This document shows, piece after piece, positions 25,989-34,882 of a stretch of 64,000 nt of DNA; position 1 is the stretch's first letter, and each line of letters begins with the position of its first letter. The notes under the pieces were generated by a model. That model did no database searches. It saw nothing but the letters and a program-made list of their open reading frames with translations, and was not told the DNA's origin. The DNA comes from CAYJAY01 sp964368445 (GTDB lineage Bacteria > Bacillota > Clostridia > Oscillospirales > Ruminococcaceae), in assembly GCA_964368445.1 (NCBI GenBank), contig CAYJAY010000002.1, positions 1 through 64,000 of the forward strand, given 5' to 3'. The translations under genes and the position numbers were made by a program.

Positions 25989-26618
25989 TTAAGCTTGTTG
26001 ATTAATAATGTCTTTAACCTTCATGAGTCTTGTGGTCGCGCTTCGTTCGTTTTCGTCAAGTTTCATCTTGATAAACCTAATTTGACCTTCCATCTCGGGG
26101 ATCATGACATGCTCAAGAGCGTTAACCCTTCTTCGTGTCTTTTCGATCTCATCCGCAAGCATATTACACGTTTTTTCGGTTTCTGCAAGATGGATAAGTG
26201 ACGGAAGTATACCGGCTAGGTGTAAAACTGAATCGTCGAGTTCGCTCGAAGTAAACGCGAACGAATACGAAAGATCCATCGAACCGCCGATATCTTCAAG
26301 CCGGAGCGTCGGAACTTCTACACTCATGATGTTAGCCGTGCCGGTCGAAACCTTCGCTTCTCTTACCGGATATAGGAGAGCCTCGTTGACCGAGCTGTCC
26401 CCCATCTCCGCTTTAATTCCAGCAAAACCATCCATAGCTTCGGTAAGCGATTTCTCACAGTTCATTCTAAGCTCACGTTGTTTTTTAACAAGTTCGATAA
26501 AGCGGCGAACCATTTCGTCACGTTTATCCTTCAAAAGCTTGTGACCACGTGTCGCTGTTTTAAGCCTTTTTTTAAGACGAGTGAGCTCCATTCTGGTTGG
26601 GTTTATTGTTTTCGCCAT
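25989..26618 (-). CDS. atpD: V-type ATP synthase subunit D
   Basis: Subunit D is the central rotor shaft in the A3B3 hexamer. The 209-residue protein is two long coiled-coil helices joined by a short middle; NPTRMELTRLKKRLKTATRG at the N-terminus is the family signature and RRVNALEHVMIP marks the C-terminal helix. It is separated from the B subunit gene by 106 bases that hold three hairpins. Confidence 0.95.
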   Translation of the reverse strand: MAKTINPTRMELTRLKKRLKTATRGHKLLKDKRDEMVRRFIELVKKQRELRMNCEKSLTEAMDGFAGIKAEMGDSSVNEALLYPVREAKVSTGTANIMSVEVPTLRLEDIGGSMDLSYSFAFTSSELDDSVLHLAGILPSLIHLAETEKTCNMLADEIEKTRRRVNALEHVMIPEMEGQIRFIKMKLDENERSATTRLMKVKDIINQQA

Positions 26619-26650
26619 AATAAATAACCGTGCCTTTCTTTTTCAAGCCG

Positions 26651-26724
26651 GAAGCTTACGCTTCGGTGTAAATTTATTACACCGAAACTTAAACTTCAAC
26701 ATGAAAATCTTTAATTTTCATGTT
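26651..26724 (-). promoter_or_regulatory. Three consecutive hairpins between the B and D subunit genes
   Basis: On the transcribed strand, AACATGAAAAT/ATTTTCATGTT (26698-26724), TTCGGTGTAA/TTACACCGAA (26662-26686) and GAAGC/GCTTC (26651-26664) follow each other. The last two overlap and could compete. Such intercistronic structures can set RNA stability and subunit ratios; that role is inferred. Confidence 0.6.
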
Positions 26725-28107
26725 CTACTCCTCTTCGGAAGTCGGTAGATATTTTTCGATATATTCGTCTTTAATACGTTTAAGCTCGGTTTTGGGAAGT
26801 ATCGAAAGCAGTTTCCAACCTATTTCAAGCGTTTCTTCTATAGTTCTGTTGGTTTCGTAACCTTGCGATACATACTCGGCTTCAAACTCGGTTGCAAACT
26901 TTGCGTAAAGCTTGTCGACCGGAGAAAGCGCTGCATCACCCAAGATAACCGCAAGCTCTTTTGCGTCTTTTCCTCTTGCGTAAGCGGCAAACAACTGGTT
27001 CATCGTGTTTGCGTGGTCTTCCCTTGTTTTCCCGTCACCAATTCCCTTGTCTTTAAGACGCGAAAGCGAGGGCAAAACGTCGATAGGCGGCGTCAAGCCT
27101 TTTCTGTACAGCTCACGTGAAAGTATGATTTGACCCTCTGTTATGTATCCCGTAAGGTCGGGTATCGGGTGAGTTTTGTCGTCTTCAGGCATCGAAAGGA
27201 TTGGAATTTGGGTAATTGAACCTTTGTTTCCTTTAATTCTTCCGGCCCTTTCATAAAGAGTTGCAAGGTCGGTGTACATGTATCCGGGATACCCACGACG
27301 TCCCGGGATCTCTTTACGAGCCGCCGAGATTTCACGGAGAGCTTCCGCATAGTTTGTAAGGTCGGTTATAATAACGAGAACGTGCATGCCAAGTTCATAC
27401 GCAAGATACTCTGCACAGGTTATAGCCATACGCGGAGTTGCGATACGCTCAACGGCGGGGTCGTTAGCAAGGTTCATGAAAAGAACCGCGCGTTCGATAG
27501 CTCCCGTTTTTCTAAAGTCGCTGATAAAAAAGTCTGCTTCTTCAAACGTTATTCCGACAGCGGCGAAAACAACAGCAAATCCTTCGCCCGTTCCCCTAAC
27601 CTTAGCTTGTCTTGCAATCTGTGCCGCAAGTTGGGCATGTGGAAGACCGGAACCCGAGAACACGGGGAGTTTTTGCCCACGTACCAGCGTGTTTAGTCCG
27701 TCGATAGCCGAGATTCCTGTTTGAATAAATTCCGCAGGATAGTCGCGAGCCGCGGGATTGAGCGGAGAACCGTTGATGTCGAGTTTTTTCTCGGCAATAA
27801 CAGCGGGGCCACCGTCTATTGGGTTACCCATTCCGTTGAAAACCCTTCCAAGCATATCGGGCGAAACGTTAAGCATAGTTCCATGTCCGAGAAATCTTGC
27901 TTTTGACGTTTCGATTTTAAGCCCTTGAGAGCTTTCAAATAACTGTACTAGCGCTTTGTCTTTGTTTACTTCAAGAACTTTTCCGAAACGGATCTCTCCG
28001 CTTTCTTGTTCTATTTCGACGAGTTCGTCATACTTAACTCCATCGACGCCTTCTATAAGCATCAAGGGACCTACGACCTCACGAATTGTTTTGTATTCTT
28101 TACGCAT
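26725..28107 (-). CDS. atpB: V-type ATP synthase subunit B
   Basis: The 460-residue non-catalytic nucleotide-binding-fold subunit alternates with A in the head. It has the N-terminal beta barrel (YDELVEIE region), the central domain with GSGLPHAQLAAQIARQ in place of a Walker A loop, and SMPEDDKTHPIPDLTGYITE, a B-subunit hallmark. The absence of a P-loop Lys is normal for B. Its ATG shares one base with the stop of the A gene. Confidence 0.97.
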   Translation of the reverse strand: MRKEYKTIREVVGPLMLIEGVDGVKYDELVEIEQESGEIRFGKVLEVNKDKALVQLFESSQGLKIETSKARFLGHGTMLNVSPDMLGRVFNGMGNPIDGGPAVIAEKKLDINGSPLNPAARDYPAEFIQTGISAIDGLNTLVRGQKLPVFSGSGLPHAQLAAQIARQAKVRGTGEGFAVVFAAVGITFEEADFFISDFRKTGAIERAVLFMNLANDPAVERIATPRMAITCAEYLAYELGMHVLVIITDLTNYAEALREISAARKEIPGRRGYPGYMYTDLATLYERAGRIKGNKGSITQIPILSMPEDDKTHPIPDLTGYITEGQIILSRELYRKGLTPPIDVLPSLSRLKDKGIGDGKTREDHANTMNQLFAAYARGKDAKELAVILGDAALSPVDKLYAKFATEFEAEYVSQGYETNRTIEETLEIGWKLLSILPKTELKRIKDEYIEKYLPTSEEE

Positions 28108-29894
28108 TATTCGTCTCCCCCTTCAGTTAAGTCTGCAAATTCTTTTTCAAGTTCTTTTATGATATCTTTAGAGATCGACTCAAACTCTTCGTCAGGTATA
28201 CGTTTAAGTCTTGCGATTCTTTCAAGGATTTTCATGCTTGTGAGCTTACTAAATACTACGTCTTTGTCAAGCGCTTCGTATGCTCTTTCGTTCCAAAGCA
28301 AAATGATGTTAAGCATTCCCGCTTGTTTCATAGCCGACGTATATGTATCGACATCTTCAAAAGCATTTTGTTGTAGGAAGTCTTCCCTTATGCTTCTTGA
28401 TGTTTCAAGCGTTACGCGGTCTTTAAATCCAAGCGCATCGATACCAACTAGACGAACAATTTCTTCAAGCTCTGATTCTTCTTGGAGAAGTTCCATAGTT
28501 CTTCCGACAAGTCTTTCCCAATCTGGGCTAATATTCTTGCCAAACCATGTGCCCATAGTTTCTCTGTAAAGAGAATAACTGGTTAGCCAGTCGATAGCCG
28601 GGAAGTGACGTCTGTACGCAAGGTTTGCGGAAAGTCCCCAGAAAACTTTAACTATTCGAAGCGTTGCTTGCGAAACTGGTTCTGAGGTGTCTCCTCCTGG
28701 AGGTGAAACTGCGCCAATAGCGGTTATAGCTCCCTCGCGTTTGTCCGAACCTAGGCAACGGACAATTCCGGCTCTTTCATAGAACTCGGCGAGACGCGAC
28801 GAAAGATACGCGGGGTATCCCTCTTCACCGGGCATCTCTTCAAGACGTCCCGACATTTCACGAAGAGCTTCCGCCCAACGAGAAGTAGAGTCCGCCATGA
28901 TAGCTACTTTGTATCCCATGTCGCGGAAATATTCCGCAATTGTAATACCGGTATATATAGAAGCTTCACGAGCCGCAACCGGCATGTCTGATGTGTTTGC
29001 TATGAGAACGGTTCTTTTCATAAGAGGAAGACCGGTTCTCGGGTCTTTAAGCTCGGGGAACTCCATAAGAACGTCGGTCATCTCGTTTCCGCGCTCTCCG
29101 CAACCAACATAAACAATGATGTCGGCGTCTGCCCATTTAGCAAGCTGGTGTTGAACAACGGTTTTTCCGCTTCCGAAAGGACCCGGAATAGCCGCAACGC
29201 CACCTTTTGCAATTGGGAAAAGAAGGTCGACAATCCTTTGTCCTGTAATCATAGGTTCTGTCGGAGCTTTCTTTTCGGCGTATGGTCTTCCCTTACGAAC
29301 CGAGCAGTATTGAAGCATAGCAACTTCTTTAACCGTTCCGTCATCTAGTTTAATTTTGGCAATTGTTTCTTCGATAGTTGCACTTCCGTCAAGTATAAAT
29401 TCAACTTTTCCGAAAGCCCCTACCGGAGCCATAATCTTGTGCAAAACTGCGGGGGTTTCTTGAACCGTTCCGAGAACGTCTCCCGGCTCAACATCGTCCC
29501 CGACTTTAACTGTAGGTTTGAACTCCCATTTAATCGTTCTATCTAACTTCGGAAGGTCGATACCTCTTGTTATACGGCTTCCTTCTGTTGCGAATATAGT
29601 TTCGAGCGGTCGTTGAATTCCGTCGAAAATTCCGCCGATAAGCCCGGGAGCTAGTTCAACCGAAAGCGCTTGTCCAGTGGCGTAGACAGGTTCACCGGGC
29701 CCTAGTCCTGCTGTTTCTTCATAAACCTGTATCGACGCCAAATCTCCGCGAAGTTCGATAATCTCACCTATAAGACGTTTATCGGAAACCCTTACAACGT
29801 CATACATCTGAGAACTTTTCATTCCGCTAGCTACAATAAGCGGACCTGCAACCTTAACTATTGTTCCGATTGCCGAGTTGTTTTTATTCTCCAT
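28107..29894 (-). CDS. atpA: V-type ATP synthase catalytic subunit A
   Basis: The 595-residue catalytic subunit carries Walker A GPFGSGKTVVQHQ (about residues 232-244), the catalytic GERGNEM (about 260-266) and MADSTSRWAEALREM. The non-homologous insertion of about 90 residues before the P-loop, typical of V/A-type A subunits, is present. It distinguishes this enzyme from F1 beta. The gene is followed directly by subunit B. Confidence 0.97.
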   Translation of the reverse strand: MENKNNSAIGTIVKVAGPLIVASGMKSSQMYDVVRVSDKRLIGEIIELRGDLASIQVYEETAGLGPGEPVYATGQALSVELAPGLIGGIFDGIQRPLETIFATEGSRITRGIDLPKLDRTIKWEFKPTVKVGDDVEPGDVLGTVQETPAVLHKIMAPVGAFGKVEFILDGSATIEETIAKIKLDDGTVKEVAMLQYCSVRKGRPYAEKKAPTEPMITGQRIVDLLFPIAKGGVAAIPGPFGSGKTVVQHQLAKWADADIIVYVGCGERGNEMTDVLMEFPELKDPRTGLPLMKRTVLIANTSDMPVAAREASIYTGITIAEYFRDMGYKVAIMADSTSRWAEALREMSGRLEEMPGEEGYPAYLSSRLAEFYERAGIVRCLGSDKREGAITAIGAVSPPGGDTSEPVSQATLRIVKVFWGLSANLAYRRHFPAIDWLTSYSLYRETMGTWFGKNISPDWERLVGRTMELLQEESELEEIVRLVGIDALGFKDRVTLETSRSIREDFLQQNAFEDVDTYTSAMKQAGMLNIILLWNERAYEALDKDVVFSKLTSMKILERIARLKRIPDEEFESISKDIIKELEKEFADLTEGGDE

Positions 29895-29899
29895 CCAAT

Positions 29900-30229
29900 C
29901 TATTCCTCATTTCCAAAAAGGATATCGGCGCCAATCGCCTTTTCGATATTTTGTTTAATCATCTGCATTCCATAGCCTTTTGAGCCAGAGCTGTCCGGTA
30001 TTGGTATTATCGACACGTTAGGGTCGGTTAGATACTTTTCGCAAGCTTCCTTAAGACTAATGGCGTAACCTTCGGTTATGTAGATAACCGCCACTCCGTC
30101 TCTCGCAAACCTGTGCATAGCCTTTTCCGCCTCTGATACGGTCGAAACAAATGCTGTTTTTGCTCCTATGGCTTTCCAAAGCATAACGGAATCTTTTTCG
30201 CCTATAACGGCAATGTTCTTATTTTCCAT
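29900..30229 (-). CDS. atpF: V-type ATP synthase subunit F
   Basis: A 109-residue Rossmann-like stalk subunit that binds subunit D in the rotor. IAVIGEKDSVMLWKAIGA at the N-terminus and GVAVIYITEGYAI match the family. It is 5 bases before subunit A. Confidence 0.94.
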   Translation of the reverse strand: MENKNIAVIGEKDSVMLWKAIGAKTAFVSTVSEAEKAMHRFARDGVAVIYITEGYAISLKEACEKYLTDPNVSIIPIPDSSGSKGYGMQMIKQNIEKAIGADILFGNEE

Positions 30230-30247
30230 ATGTTTCTCCTACCCCCT

Positions 30248-31207
30248 CTACGCATTAGCGTTGCTCGAACGCTTTTTCGCAAACATACTACGAAGTTTGC
30301 GACATTCGGCAAGCTTTGCTTGTAGATAATTTATAACGGGAGTTATCGAGAATGATTCGTTTCTCTCTTGATAGATTATATCTCCCAGTATCCCCTCAAC
30401 TTTAATCCTAGCGCTCGACAATCCTTCGTCTTCGTAGATGTTTAAAATTTTAGAGATATCTTTCGGATACCCAACGCCATGGAGTCGCTCGTGGACTATT
30501 TCGGACGGAGCTTCCAAAACCGAGACCAAGTCTTCTCTTGGTATGTTTCCGCCTTCGATTATAAGCGGCATAAACGTAAGCGCATTATAACCGAGTTTTC
30601 GACCTCTGAAAAGCGACAACAGGTTGGTATAATCTATCTTTTCTATGAAATATCTGTTAAGTGTTTCGTCTTTAAATTCAAGTAGTTTTGCAAAGATTAC
30701 TTTGTAAACCGCTGTGTCAACCTCTGCACAGATAGCTTGAATGTTTGGTTTTTCGGAACGCGAGAGAACCACCAAGGCTTTTTCAATTATCTCACGGTAG
30801 CTTTGTGGAATATCAAAAAAGATCTGTTCCTCAAAAGCTCTTTTTAAAAGAAGCGGCTCCACCGTTCCGATTTCAAGTTCGCTATACACAACCGTCTCGT
30901 TTAAAACCATCGATTTAATTATTAATTTAATGTTAATTGCATCATTTTCAATTTTAAAAAGATCGGTTATATCTTTGTTTGGGGATATGCTGTCTATTAG
31001 TTCCCAAACAGATTTTTGTTCCAAATCAATCAATTGTTCGGCAGAAACTTTGTCGTTGTTTTTTCCGCCAAAGCCTTTATCCGTTAGGTATTTGATTGCA
31101 GCGGCCGTGTCAAGGTCTTTAATCCTTGCAAAGTCTGCCGAAGAAAGAAGCTTCTCTTCTGTGGCTTTTATGACCCCAACAGCGTATACGCAATCGTCCG
31201 AAAGCAT
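30248..31207 (-). CDS. atpC: V-type ATP synthase subunit C (AC39 family)
   Basis: The 319-residue subunit forms the funnel that connects the D/F shaft to the membrane ring. Three helical repeats are visible; AVGVIKATEEKLLSSADFAR opens the first, and IEKIDYTNLLSLFRGRKLG is the conserved tail of the second. Size and order (after E, before F) match other bacterial V-type operons. Confidence 0.94.
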   Translation of the reverse strand: MLSDDCVYAVGVIKATEEKLLSSADFARIKDLDTAAAIKYLTDKGFGGKNNDKVSAEQLIDLEQKSVWELIDSISPNKDITDLFKIENDAINIKLIIKSMVLNETVVYSELEIGTVEPLLLKRAFEEQIFFDIPQSYREIIEKALVVLSRSEKPNIQAICAEVDTAVYKVIFAKLLEFKDETLNRYFIEKIDYTNLLSLFRGRKLGYNALTFMPLIIEGGNIPREDLVSVLEAPSEIVHERLHGVGYPKDISKILNIYEDEGLSSARIKVEGILGDIIYQERNESFSITPVINYLQAKLAECRKLRSMFAKKRSSNANA

Positions 31208-31209
31208 CG

Positions 31210-31836
31210 CTACACCTCGCTTTCAAACAACAGTGCGGCAACTTTTGCTTCGTTTTCCTCACGAAACCGAGCCATAACAGACTCAAAGGAACAGTCGATG
31301 TCGGTTATTTCGCCCGAAAGCAAAACGCCCGATTTAACTTTGCTTGTAGCTCCTCCAATCGAAAGAGTTCCCTTTTTACCGCCCGCTTTAATCTTTTTGT
31401 TTATGTCATCAATTATCTTTTTGCTTTTTGCTTTGTCCGAAATATTAAATCTCTTTTGGTCGTTTTCCGACACCAAGACCTCTTCGTCACCCAAAGCATG
31501 TGACTCTATTATTATTGAACAAAGCAACGATATATATTTTTCGTCCGAAAATTCGTCTATCATCTCTTTCGCGCGAGCAAAAGCACCGTCGAGAACTTCA
31601 CGTTTTGCCGACAACGAATTTTTTCTCGCATCTAGCGACGCGTTAAGCATCATTCTGCGTTCGTTCTCTTCGCTTTCTTTTTTGCTGTCGTCCGAAATTT
31701 TTTCGACTTCCCTTTCGGTTATCTTTGCTTGTTCGTTTTTCTTTGTTAAAACAGCCTCTTCAGCTTGAGAAATTATCTTGTCATAGTCTGTTTTAGCATC
31801 TGCCAAAATTTTATCTAAAATCTTTTCGGCACCCAT
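31210..31836 (-). CDS. atpE: V-type ATP synthase subunit E
   Basis: Subunit E with subunit G builds the peripheral stalk. The 208-residue protein has an N-terminal coiled coil (about 1-95) rich in Glu and Lys and a globular C-terminal domain with GVLLSGEITDIDCSFESVM, whose RxR/E-type pattern contacts subunit B. The ATG at 31836 is chosen because AGAGAGG sits 12 bases upstream; a GTG at 31848 would directly abut that site. Confidence 0.92.
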   Translation of the reverse strand: MGAEKILDKILADAKTDYDKIISQAEEAVLTKKNEQAKITEREVEKISDDSKKESEENERRMMLNASLDARKNSLSAKREVLDGAFARAKEMIDEFSDEKYISLLCSIIIESHALGDEEVLVSENDQKRFNISDKAKSKKIIDDINKKIKAGGKKGTLSIGGATSKVKSGVLLSGEITDIDCSFESVMARFREENEAKVAALLFESEV

Positions 31837-31882
31837 TCTTTCAAGCACCTCTCTTTAATATTATTTGTTGCATCATTAATTT

Positions 31883-32356
31883 TTATATTGTGATGCTGAA
31901 AAGAAGAAGAATAGAAACAAGAAGAGCAAGAATTGCGTATGTTTCAACGATAGCCGTAATTGTGATACCTTTTGCAAATGTGTCGTTGTCTTTTGCGAAC
32001 ATATGTATAGCTCCGACAGCGGCTTTACCTTGGTAAATTCCCGAAATAAGTCCGGCAATGGCTATAGGCATACATGCAGCAAAGAACTGCCAACCTTGTT
32101 GAACCGTAAGGTCTGCCGCGCCGCCGCCTAGCATTCCCGTGTTAACCATTACAAGAACTGCGGTCAAAAATCCGTAGATACCTTGTGTTCCGGGAAGAGC
32201 TTGAAGAACCAAGAGCTTACCGAAAAGATCGCTTTTTTCTGCGCAAACGCCTGCTGCGGCCTTACCCGCGATGTGAACGCCGTACGCCGAACCGGAACCT
32301 GCAAGTGCTGCTGCCAATGCGGCGCCCAAAGCCGCTAAACCTATACCTGAAAACAT
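31883..32356 (-). CDS. atpK: V-type ATP synthase subunit K (proteolipid) with Na+ site
   Basis: The membrane rotor ring subunit is a 157-residue duplicated hairpin of four helices. The second and fourth helices hold the ion site. Leu54, Thr57, Gln58 and Tyr61 in LPGTQGIYG, Gln109 in GIYQG and Glu138 in IVETY correspond in order to Leu61, Thr64, Gln65, Tyr68, Gln110 and Glu139 that bind Na+ in Enterococcus hirae NtpK. The match suggests Na+ rather than H+ translocation. First-hairpin Glu is absent, as in NtpK. Confidence 0.95.
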   Translation of the reverse strand: MFSGIGLAALGAALAAALAGSGSAYGVHIAGKAAAGVCAEKSDLFGKLLVLQALPGTQGIYGFLTAVLVMVNTGMLGGGAADLTVQQGWQFFAACMPIAIAGLISGIYQGKAAVGAIHMFAKDNDTFAKGITITAIVETYAILALLVSILLLFSITI

Positions 32357-32426
32357 AAAAAGACCTCCAAATTTGTAATTAAAAATTTTTATTTAATATT
32401 TTAATATAATACTATTAAAATACATT

Positions 32427-34301
32427 TTACTTTTCCGTTGATTTTATCTCAACGTGCTTTGTGTTTGGCGAAAGCGGTTTAAAGGCATATCCTCCGCCTT
32501 CATAAAACTTTCCGTAAAACTCGATATATTGAAGCCTACTTGCATGAACATATGCTGAAAGTAAACTCATTGCAAGGTTAAACGCATGTCCTACAATGTA
32601 AACAAGCACCGAAGCGAGTATTGTCAAGATGTTTGGGTCGTCTCCTCTAACCATTCCGGCAAGAATATTCATAACCATTCCGACGATACCGCCCGAAAGC
32701 ATAAGCGCCAATATCCTTGAATAGGAAAGAATGTCACTTACGTACGACGTTACGCTGTAAAGACCATAAAGTCCGCCGCCCAGTCTTGCAAAAACATTTT
32801 TACTTGCCCTTCCGGCAAACAAGAGTATGATTGTAGCTCCGATAACCGCAAGAACAATTCCAACGACGCTTAACGCCGGTATGAAATATAAACCTGCTCC
32901 GCTTATAAGAAGCATCCAACTAAGTTGGTCATATATGGCGTCGGCAACCTTGCCGTCTTTAATATCTTCGCGCATCTTCATTCCCATTGCGCAGAAGAGA
33001 TGTAGCACGCCGAGGACTAAGCAGATTATAAGCGTTTGGATTATCATGTCTAACGGAGCAAAGATTACGGGAGCAAAAGTTTCACCAAAATAGCTTCCGA
33101 ACATAACCCCAAAGAAGATGGTCGAGATACTGCACAACAATATCATGTTAACAAGTTTTCCAAAATCGCCTTTTGGTTTTTTTGCTATTTTTATTCCAAT
33201 TGTTAGAAGCGCTATCAAAAACCCGTATCCGACATCCGCCATCATCATTCCAAAGATAATCCAATACCAAGGAGCCATCATCGGGTTAGGATCGGTTCCT
33301 CCATACTGTGGAAGCGAAAGCATGTTTGTGATAGCTTCAAATTGGGTTGTAAACGGGTTGTTTTTGGTTATGGTTGGGGGATTTTCGTCTTTTTCCGGGT
33401 CTCTTGAAACAAGTTCATAACATTCACTCGCGCTAGATAAAGCTTGCTCAAGTTTTTCGAGTTTGTCCGCGGCTATCCAACCTTCGATAAAGAACGTGTC
33501 TTCGGTCTCTCCGACAGGGGCATCTTCAACAGCCTTGTTTGCCGCCGCTCTGTCGCGGTTTATCTCAAGTTTACTTATGTCGCTAGCCACCAAAACAGCG
33601 TCGGACTCAAGTTTTTCAATGAGGTTGTTTTGACCTTCAATCTCTGCTAATATCCTTTGTTGTTCCCTCGACACAGTCATCGACAACGCCGGAGGCGCAG
33701 ATTCAATGAATCCGTTTTCTTTAAGAGCGTTAAGTGCATCTTCAAAGTCGTCTTTATGGTACACAACAAGCATAGCTAAACCGTTAGGGGTGTTTCCAAA
33801 CGTTTTAATCGACAACGGCGCAGTTGAAAGGTCCGGAACTCTTTCGATATCGATAAATCCGGTTTTAATCGTTACAAAATCGGTGTCTGAAAGTTCCGAA
33901 AGCGGAATGTCAAGGCCTGTCCAAGGCTCAAGCCCTACCGAGAGCTGGTTAAGTGTTTCAATTTTTCTTTTCGCGTCCTCTATTTGCTCAGAGATATCGT
34001 TTGCCTTTTTTTCGAGTTCCCCTTCATCTTGGTCGATCTTGATCAACTGTTCATAGGTAACTTTTGTAGGATCTTCAAAAAAAGGTTTTGTCTTGCGATA
34101 TTTTGAAGCAAATTTCAACGCTCGTTCGGCATAGCTCAGTTTTTCGTCTGCCGTTCCGGTTTTTTGCGATAAAGCTATATTTTCGGGATCGTTAGACGGT
34201 TTTACAACCATCACAAGCGAGCTTTTTTGTAATGCACGCATAATTTTATCCCGATCACTCTTTAACGCAAAAAGTTCAATTTTTTTCAACGGTACTATCA
34301 T
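32427..34301 (-). CDS. atpI: V-type ATP synthase subunit I (a subunit)
   Basis: The 624-residue stator subunit has a large cytoplasmic N-terminal half (about 1-330, coiled coils at about 80-120 and 215-250) and a C-terminal membrane half with seven or eight helices. The segment SRILALMLSGGIVGMVMN holds the conserved Arg that faces the ring glutamate, and IVGHAFNLAMSLLSAYVHAS is the other family signature. Its ATG overlaps the stop of the upstream G gene by 4 bases. Confidence 0.95.
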   Translation of the reverse strand: MIVPLKKIELFALKSDRDKIMRALQKSSLVMVVKPSNDPENIALSQKTGTADEKLSYAERALKFASKYRKTKPFFEDPTKVTYEQLIKIDQDEGELEKKANDISEQIEDAKRKIETLNQLSVGLEPWTGLDIPLSELSDTDFVTIKTGFIDIERVPDLSTAPLSIKTFGNTPNGLAMLVVYHKDDFEDALNALKENGFIESAPPALSMTVSREQQRILAEIEGQNNLIEKLESDAVLVASDISKLEINRDRAAANKAVEDAPVGETEDTFFIEGWIAADKLEKLEQALSSASECYELVSRDPEKDENPPTITKNNPFTTQFEAITNMLSLPQYGGTDPNPMMAPWYWIIFGMMMADVGYGFLIALLTIGIKIAKKPKGDFGKLVNMILLCSISTIFFGVMFGSYFGETFAPVIFAPLDMIIQTLIICLVLGVLHLFCAMGMKMREDIKDGKVADAIYDQLSWMLLISGAGLYFIPALSVVGIVLAVIGATIILLFAGRASKNVFARLGGGLYGLYSVTSYVSDILSYSRILALMLSGGIVGMVMNILAGMVRGDDPNILTILASVLVYIVGHAFNLAMSLLSAYVHASRLQYIEFYGKFYEGGGYAFKPLSPNTKHVEIKSTEK

Positions 34302-34609
34302 TTGGCATTCTCCACTGACTTAACAATATATTCTGCTGCGGCGTCAAGTTTTTTTGTTGCGGCATCAATCAGCACTTTGTCTTTTACAGAACTTTTTTCG
34401 ACATATTCTTTTGCTTTTTGTTCCGACAAAATCTTTTTCTCGTTCACAAACTGAAAAGCTTTTTCACGCGCTTTAAAAAGAGAGGATTCTCTCTCGGCCA
34501 AGGCGTCTTGAACAACTTTTTCGTTCATCTCACGAGATTTTACGATCGCTTCTTTTCTGAGATCGGAAGCTTGTTTCTCACATTGTTTGATCTCTTCAAG
34601 CAAAGTCAT
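34298..34609 (-). CDS. V-type ATP synthase subunit G/H (peripheral stalk)
   Basis: A 103-residue, almost wholly coiled-coil protein rich in Glu, Lys and Ala. It is the partner of subunit E in the stalk (called NtpF in E. hirae and AhaH in archaea). The first gene of the operon; identity rests on size, coiled coil and operon position. AAGGAG and AAAGGG lie upstream of its ATG. Confidence 0.85.
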   Translation of the reverse strand: MTLLEEIKQCEKQASDLRKEAIVKSREMNEKVVQDALAERESSLFKAREKAFQFVNEKKILSEQKAKEYVEKSSVKDKVLIDAATKKLDAAAEYIVKSVENAK

Positions 34610-34743
34610 TTCCCTTTTTCACTCCTTTAACTAAAATATTTTTTTTAATAATATCACAACATCGTTAAAAAATCTACATTTTTATATTAATAATTTATAT
34701 TTATTCGACACTTTACATAAAATTATTTTAAACTATTGCTAAT

Positions 34744-34771
34744 TTGACAAGAAAGCTTTATAATTTCTAAT
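34744..34771 (+). promoter_or_regulatory. Candidate promoter for the pgk operon
   Basis: TTGACA (34744-34749) and TCTAAT (34766-34771) are 16 bases apart in an AT-rich interval between divergent operons. The leader to pgk would be about 105 bases. Confidence 0.55.
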
Positions 34772-34882
34772 GTATCTTTTTATTATGCGTATATTAAGAT
34801 TTTTTTGAATTTAATCGCATAAAAAATTGTAATAAAAAAATGGTGAAAAAATTTGATATTTAATTATAAAGGAGTTCAAAAC

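Noticed and set aside
26725..28107. Loss of the ATP-binding Lys in subunit B
   Set aside because: The B subunit of V/A-type ATPases normally lacks a functional P-loop; this is not a defect.
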